Assembly (NCBI GenBank): GCA_018432645.1
Contig: JAHDSP010000493.1
Span: 1-8,112, forward strand
DNA: 8,112 nucleotides
Reading direction: 5' to 3'
Source: Bacteroidales bacterium
GTDB taxonomy: Bacteria; Bacteroidota; Bacteroidia; Bacteroidales; DTU049
Of this stretch, positions 5,000 to 8,112 are shown in pieces. How positions within the stretch are numbered: the stretch's first letter is position 1; every line of letters starts with the position of its first letter. The position numbers and the translations under genes were made by a program. The notes under the pieces were generated by a model. That model saw only the letters and a list, made by a program, of their open reading frames with translations, ran no database searches and was not told the DNA's origin.

Positions 5000-6462
5000 T
5001 ATCGTGGATTATCGAAATAGTCATTCACTTTACTACCCCAGCCGAATTCTGGATTGTCTTCTTCTGGATTACCAGAAGAATAAATTTTTCGTGCCAATCT
5101 TTGCCTCCAATTAGGATTTCTATATTCGCCTCTCACATCACTATGCAATAATTCGTAATTATTATATGTCAGCGAAGGGTTATAAAAAACAAATTTTTTG
5201 TTAAACTCACCATTTACTTCGTGATAATGCCAAATTTCATAAGGGAAAGCATTGGGTTCATTTTCATTCTGAACAATGGTATTTGGTCCCCCATATTGCA
5301 AATATACTCTACCACGATCTGTCATATATCCTTTTCTAATCTGTGTACTATATTTTTGATTTACAGTATCTATCTTTTTTAAATAATTTTGCCAAGCATT
5401 TTCAGGATTTTGAGGATCTTTATTTACCCAGTAAGTATATATAAATTGTTTTATTTCATTTGTATCTGTCGATTTAATATATTTTTTTATTAATTCTACC
5501 TCTACAGAGCTACTAATGGGAGTTAATATTCTCAAGAATTCATGTAAGGAGTCTAGATTTTTTACTTTTGCTAAATAATTATAATCTTGTTTAGCTATTT
5601 GATATGGCAAAATAGAAGGATGATCTACATATATGGGTAGCTGCACTTGAGCTACAGTAATGCCACTTGTATTTATTGCCTCACTAACTAAAGCATAATT
5701 GCCAGAAGGCAATTTAGAAATATTAAAATTACCGATAAATCCTATAAAATTTTCGACATTCATTTTTTTAGTAAAATAATATTTTTCTAAAATTTGTCTA
5801 TTATTCATATCTTCTAAATAAATGCACAAAAGGAATTGTTTATTTGTGTCGAAATTTTTAAAATTATAAATTTCGAAATAAAAATATAATAATGAATCAT
5901 TTTCTTCGAAAATATTTATTGGCCTATATTTTAATTGATAACCACCCTTAGTGAATTCGTCATTATCATTTTGAGCTATAGAATATCCATCGAGCAACTG
6001 TATACCAGAATAAGCAATTGTATCAAATCTAGGAATGTAAAATTTAGTATTAAAATTAGATTTTCTAAGTGTATCAAATTCATCTCTCATCGAGAGCTCT
6101 AAATTGTAAATACCTGGCTTTAAATTAAATGAAAATAAATGAGAAAATACGTTATTAAACATATTGACACTATCTTTAGGAATAATCAGATGCAATTTAG
6201 CAAAATCTGCAATATTATTAGAACTATCTTTTATAAGTAATAAAATAGAAACCTTAGCATGTTCATAAGGGAAGACCGTATCAGTAGAAAAACTTAAATT
6301 ATTAGGCAAAATGGAAAGATAAAACTCTATATAAGGTCCATTATCAGATGAATAATAATTATTATAATTTAAAAATGCTTTAATTTGCTTATTTGAACTT
6401 TCTTGAGAAAATAAAATTATTGATAAGGATATCAATAAAATAAAAAATATTGTCTTTTTCAT
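4999..6462 (-). CDS. Exported GWxTD-domain protein
   Basis: This 487-residue protein starts with a signal peptide (MKKTIFFILLISLSIILFSQ, residues 1-20, cleavage probably around FSQ), so it should leave the cytoplasm. Residues about 25-290 are rich in beta-strand patterns with alternating hydrophobic residues. The C-terminal third resembles the GWxTD domain: NAWQNYLKKID (355-365), then KGYMTDRGRVYLQYGGPN (377-394), FPYEIWHYH (406-414), FVFYNPS (424-430) and a final DYFDNPR. The name-giving tryptophan is tyrosine here (GYMTD at 378-382). The domain occurs mainly in Bacteroidetes and some other phyla and has no established function to my knowledge. The gene overlaps the following glycosyltransferase by one base and lies 84 bases after lysC, with no clear promoter consensus in between. 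Confidence 0.8.
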   Translation of the reverse strand: MKKTIFFILLISLSIILFSQESSNKQIKAFLNYNNYYSSDNGPYIEFYLSILPNNLSFSTDTVFPYEHAKVSILLLIKDSSNNIADFAKLHLIIPKDSVNMFNNVFSHLFSFNLKPGIYNLELSMRDEFDTLRKSNFNTKFYIPRFDTIAYSGIQLLDGYSIAQNDNDEFTKGGYQLKYRPINIFEENDSLLYFYFEIYNFKNFDTNKQFLLCIYLEDMNNRQILEKYYFTKKMNVENFIGFIGNFNISKLPSGNYALVSEAINTSGITVAQVQLPIYVDHPSILPYQIAKQDYNYLAKVKNLDSLHEFLRILTPISSSVEVELIKKYIKSTDTNEIKQFIYTYWVNKDPQNPENAWQNYLKKIDTVNQKYSTQIRKGYMTDRGRVYLQYGGPNTIVQNENEPNAFPYEIWHYHEVNGEFNKKFVFYNPSLTYNNYELLHSDVRGEYRNPNWRQRLARKIYSSGNPEEDNPEFGWGSKVNDYFDNPR

Positions 6463-6473
6463 TATTTAATTGA

Positions 6474-6500
6474 TTTATAAATAAAAAAATTATTTATAAA
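6474..6500. repeat. A/T-only perfect inverted repeat before the GWxTD gene
   Basis: TTTATAAATAA (6474-6484) and TTATTTATAAA (6490-6500) form a perfect 11-bp dyad around five A residues. It lies 12 to 38 bases upstream of the GWxTD start, within its likely leader, in the 84-bp spacer after lysC. It could be an operator, a weak hairpin or an accident of A/T composition. No TAnnTTTG box was found on the minus strand in this spacer, so read-through from lysC remains likely. Confidence 0.35.
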
Positions 6501-6546
6501 ATTACAAAATTTTTTTAATATAATATTAATAAGAAAATAGGTTGTA

Positions 6547-7815
6547 TTACAGATTAATGCTATCAACTAAACATTGTTTAATATTATCATTAATTTGTTC
6601 AATGTAAATTTTAGAATTTTTTAAAACGTTAAAATTTGATTTATCATAATATGTAATGGTAACCAAAGATAGATTATATGTAAGATCAGTATTAAAAGAT
6701 TCCTTGAGTTTATTTATTAAAATTGGCAATTTTGCAATATCATTATTAATGCAAATATAAAAGTTAAAAGCATCTAATTGCATAAGGTTTATTCTAATAT
6801 TTAAATCTGCGAAAGTATAAAATATTAAAGATAAATCATTTTCATTGAGGGACAGCAAATTTTTAGGAGCAATGGAAATGAGTACTTGATCACTTTTAAT
6901 TATTAAAGAAGGGATATGCTCATCATCGGAAGAGATATCATCTATTAGAGTGCCATCAAGAGTAGGATTATAAAAATCTTTAACAAACAATTTTATTTTT
7001 TTACTTTGTAAAGGTTTAATAGTTTTAGGATGCAAGACAGTAGCACCATAATAAGCCAAAGTAAAAGCTTCTTTATAATCTATATGATGCAATAGAACTG
7101 CATTTTTGAAAAGTTTAGGATTAGCATTAAAAATTCCTGGGACATCTTTCCAAATAGTGACGGCTTTAGCATCTAAACAATTAGCAAAAATAGCTGCTGA
7201 AAAATCGCTCCCTTCTCGTCCCAGAGTGGAAACATAACCATCAATAGATCTCCCAATGAAACCTTGAGTTAAAAAAAGATTATTATTTTGTAATAAAGGT
7301 TTAACTTTTTCATCAATCATTTTATTTGTCAAATCCCAATTAATGATAGCATCTTTATGCTGTGTATCGGTGATAATAATATCGCGAGCATCTAACAAGA
7401 CATTTAGAATATGAAAAGAGTCAAAAATATAATGTAAAATAGTAGTAGATAAAATTTCACCATAGCTAATAGTAGCATCATAATGAATATCATATTCCCA
7501 ATTTTTATAATTATACAAAGCATGTTCTAATTGTTGGAAATATTGATTAATATCACTAAAAACAGGATGACCTAAATTATTAAAAAAATAAGAAGCAATA
7601 TTTTCATGAAATTTTTTTAGATTTAATAAATCATTGCTAAAATCTTGATTATTCCTAGCTAAAAGGAGTATATTTTCGAGAGCATTAGTAGTTTTAGCAA
7701 AAGCAGAAATCACAATAAGAGTAGGTTCATTATTAAAATAATTAACTATCTTGATAGCTTGTTCAATGGTATAAGGATCAATTAAGCTACCACCGCCGAA
7801 TTTATGGATTTGCAT
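6547..7815 (-). CDS. lysC: Aspartokinase (aspartate kinase), monofunctional
   Basis: The enzyme phosphorylates L-aspartate with ATP to 4-aspartyl phosphate, the entry step to lysine, diaminopimelate, threonine and methionine. The 422-residue protein carries the amino-acid-kinase domain: KFGGGS (5-10) for ATP/phosphate binding, SYGE (117-120), TLGREGSDFSAA (197-208), VTIWKDVPGIFNANP (209-223) and GATVLHPKTIKPL (257-269). Residues about 310-400 form degenerate ACT-type regulatory domains, e.g. VLISIAPKN and INLMQLDAFNFYI. GREGSD rather than GRGGSD is, as I recall, usual in the Bacteroidetes stand-alone form. There is no homoserine dehydrogenase domain. The ATG at 7815 puts KFGG at residue 5, as expected. 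lysC is used as the symbol for the family; regulation by lysine or threonine cannot be told. Confidence 0.92.
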   Translation of the reverse strand: MQIHKFGGGSLIDPYTIEQAIKIVNYFNNEPTLIVISAFAKTTNALENILLLARNNQDFSNDLLNLKKFHENIASYFFNNLGHPVFSDINQYFQQLEHALYNYKNWEYDIHYDATISYGEILSTTILHYIFDSFHILNVLLDARDIIITDTQHKDAIINWDLTNKMIDEKVKPLLQNNNLFLTQGFIGRSIDGYVSTLGREGSDFSAAIFANCLDAKAVTIWKDVPGIFNANPKLFKNAVLLHHIDYKEAFTLAYYGATVLHPKTIKPLQSKKIKLFVKDFYNPTLDGTLIDDISSDDEHIPSLIIKSDQVLISIAPKNLLSLNENDLSLIFYTFADLNIRINLMQLDAFNFYICINNDIAKLPILINKLKESFNTDLTYNLSLVTITYYDKSNFNVLKNSKIYIEQINDNIKQCLVDSINL

Positions 7816-7824
7816 TTTTTAGTA

Positions 7825-7832
7825 CAAAGGTA
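7825..7832 (-). promoter_or_regulatory. -7 promoter box upstream of lysC
   Basis: On the minus strand TACCTTTG fits the Bacteroidetes -7 consensus TAnnTTTG. Its last base is nine bases before the A of the lysC ATG, so transcription would start only a few bases ahead of the start codon and the mRNA would be nearly leaderless. No convincing TTTG -33 element is seen at the expected distance upstream, where the sequence is made of C-rich TTTCCCC runs. The box also marks the break from the preceding transposase fragment. Confidence 0.6.
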
Positions 7833-7863
7833 AGGGGAAAAAATGAGAGGGGAAAGTAAAAGA

Positions 7864-8112
7864 TTAATCTTTTAAAATCAATATTGGATTTAATCTCAAC
7901 TCCCTATACACAAACCAGGCTTGCCGATCCGATGAAGCTAAATTCAGCATCCTGCCTACATCTTCTATTAATTTCTTTAACAAATATTTGTGCTTTATTA
8001 TATACCACATTATGTAGCTTTGCAGGTATTTAGTAGCTACACCTCTGAATTTATAGTTTATCCAATTCACAAATATGCCTGTATGCTTCTCTATGGCTGT
8101 CAATCCATACAA
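7864..8112 (-). CDS. Transposase C-terminal fragment, probably IS1595-like
   Basis: This frame runs from the window edge to a TAA at 7866-7864, giving 82 residues. Its first codon in the window is TTG and it stays open to the edge, so the real start lies outside. The segment FVNWINYKFRGVATKYLQSY (about residues 14-33) resembles the C-terminal H...LxxWLxxFxGVATKYLxNYLxW pattern that I associate with DDE transposases of the IS1595 type. The catalytic residues would be upstream and cannot be checked, so I cannot tell whether the gene is intact. The tail after about residue 45 is not family-typical to my eye. It lies 48 bases upstream of lysC in the same direction; no terminal inverted repeat is recognisable. 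Confidence 0.6.
   Translation of the reverse strand: MYGLTAIEKHTGIFVNWINYKFRGVATKYLQSYIMWYIIKHKYLLKKLIEDVGRMLNLASSDRQAWFVYRELRLNPILILKD

Noticed and set aside
7861..7870. Palindrome AGATTAATCT at the transposase stop codon
   Set aside because: Ten bases, no T-run on either side and no extension of the stem; not enough for a terminator or an element end.

Overview
The window looks like chromosomal DNA from a very AT-rich member of the Bacteroidetes (Bacteroidota). The gene order rplM-rpsI-rpsB-tsf, the start sites without Shine-Dalgarno sequences, the TAnnTTTG promoter boxes, the KFGGxS/GREGSD-type aspartokinase, a GWxTD-family protein and the GGATT / CAACTTAT intergenic repeats all fit that phylum. 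I cannot name a genus from the sequence.

Layout. Positions 1-380 are non-coding: short 8-bp-period repeats, a roughly 31-bp motif in two direct copies plus an inverted part-copy, DnaA-box-like sites, and a Bacteroidetes-type promoter just before the first gene. Positions 381-3019 (+ strand) hold a translation operon: ribosomal proteins L13 and S9, then S2 and elongation factor Ts. A hairpin leader candidate lies before rpsB, and a strong intrinsic terminator follows tsf. Positions 3020-3967 are a 948-bp, very AT-rich gap with no gene. It contains two large dyad structures, one of them a 106-108 bp element bounded by perfect 17-bp inverted repeats. Positions 3968-7815 (- strand, convergent with the operon) hold, in transcription order, a monofunctional aspartokinase, an exported GWxTD-domain protein and a family 2 glycosyltransferase. 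The last two overlap by one base in a TAATG stop/start junction. Positions 7864-8112 are the C-terminal end of a DDE transposase, probably IS1595-like, cut by the window edge.

The ribosomal block is an ordinary housekeeping operon; L13, S9 and S2 are ribosome components and EF-Ts recycles EF-Tu. On the other strand, lysC makes aspartyl phosphate for the lysine/threonine/methionine and diaminopimelate pathways. The GWxTD protein and the glycosyltransferase are probably translated together and may share an envelope-related role that is not established. No defence system, CRISPR array or tRNA is visible. The least explained parts are the dyad-rich gap at 3020-3967, the coupled GWxTD/glycosyltransferase pair and the repeat-rich region before rplM.
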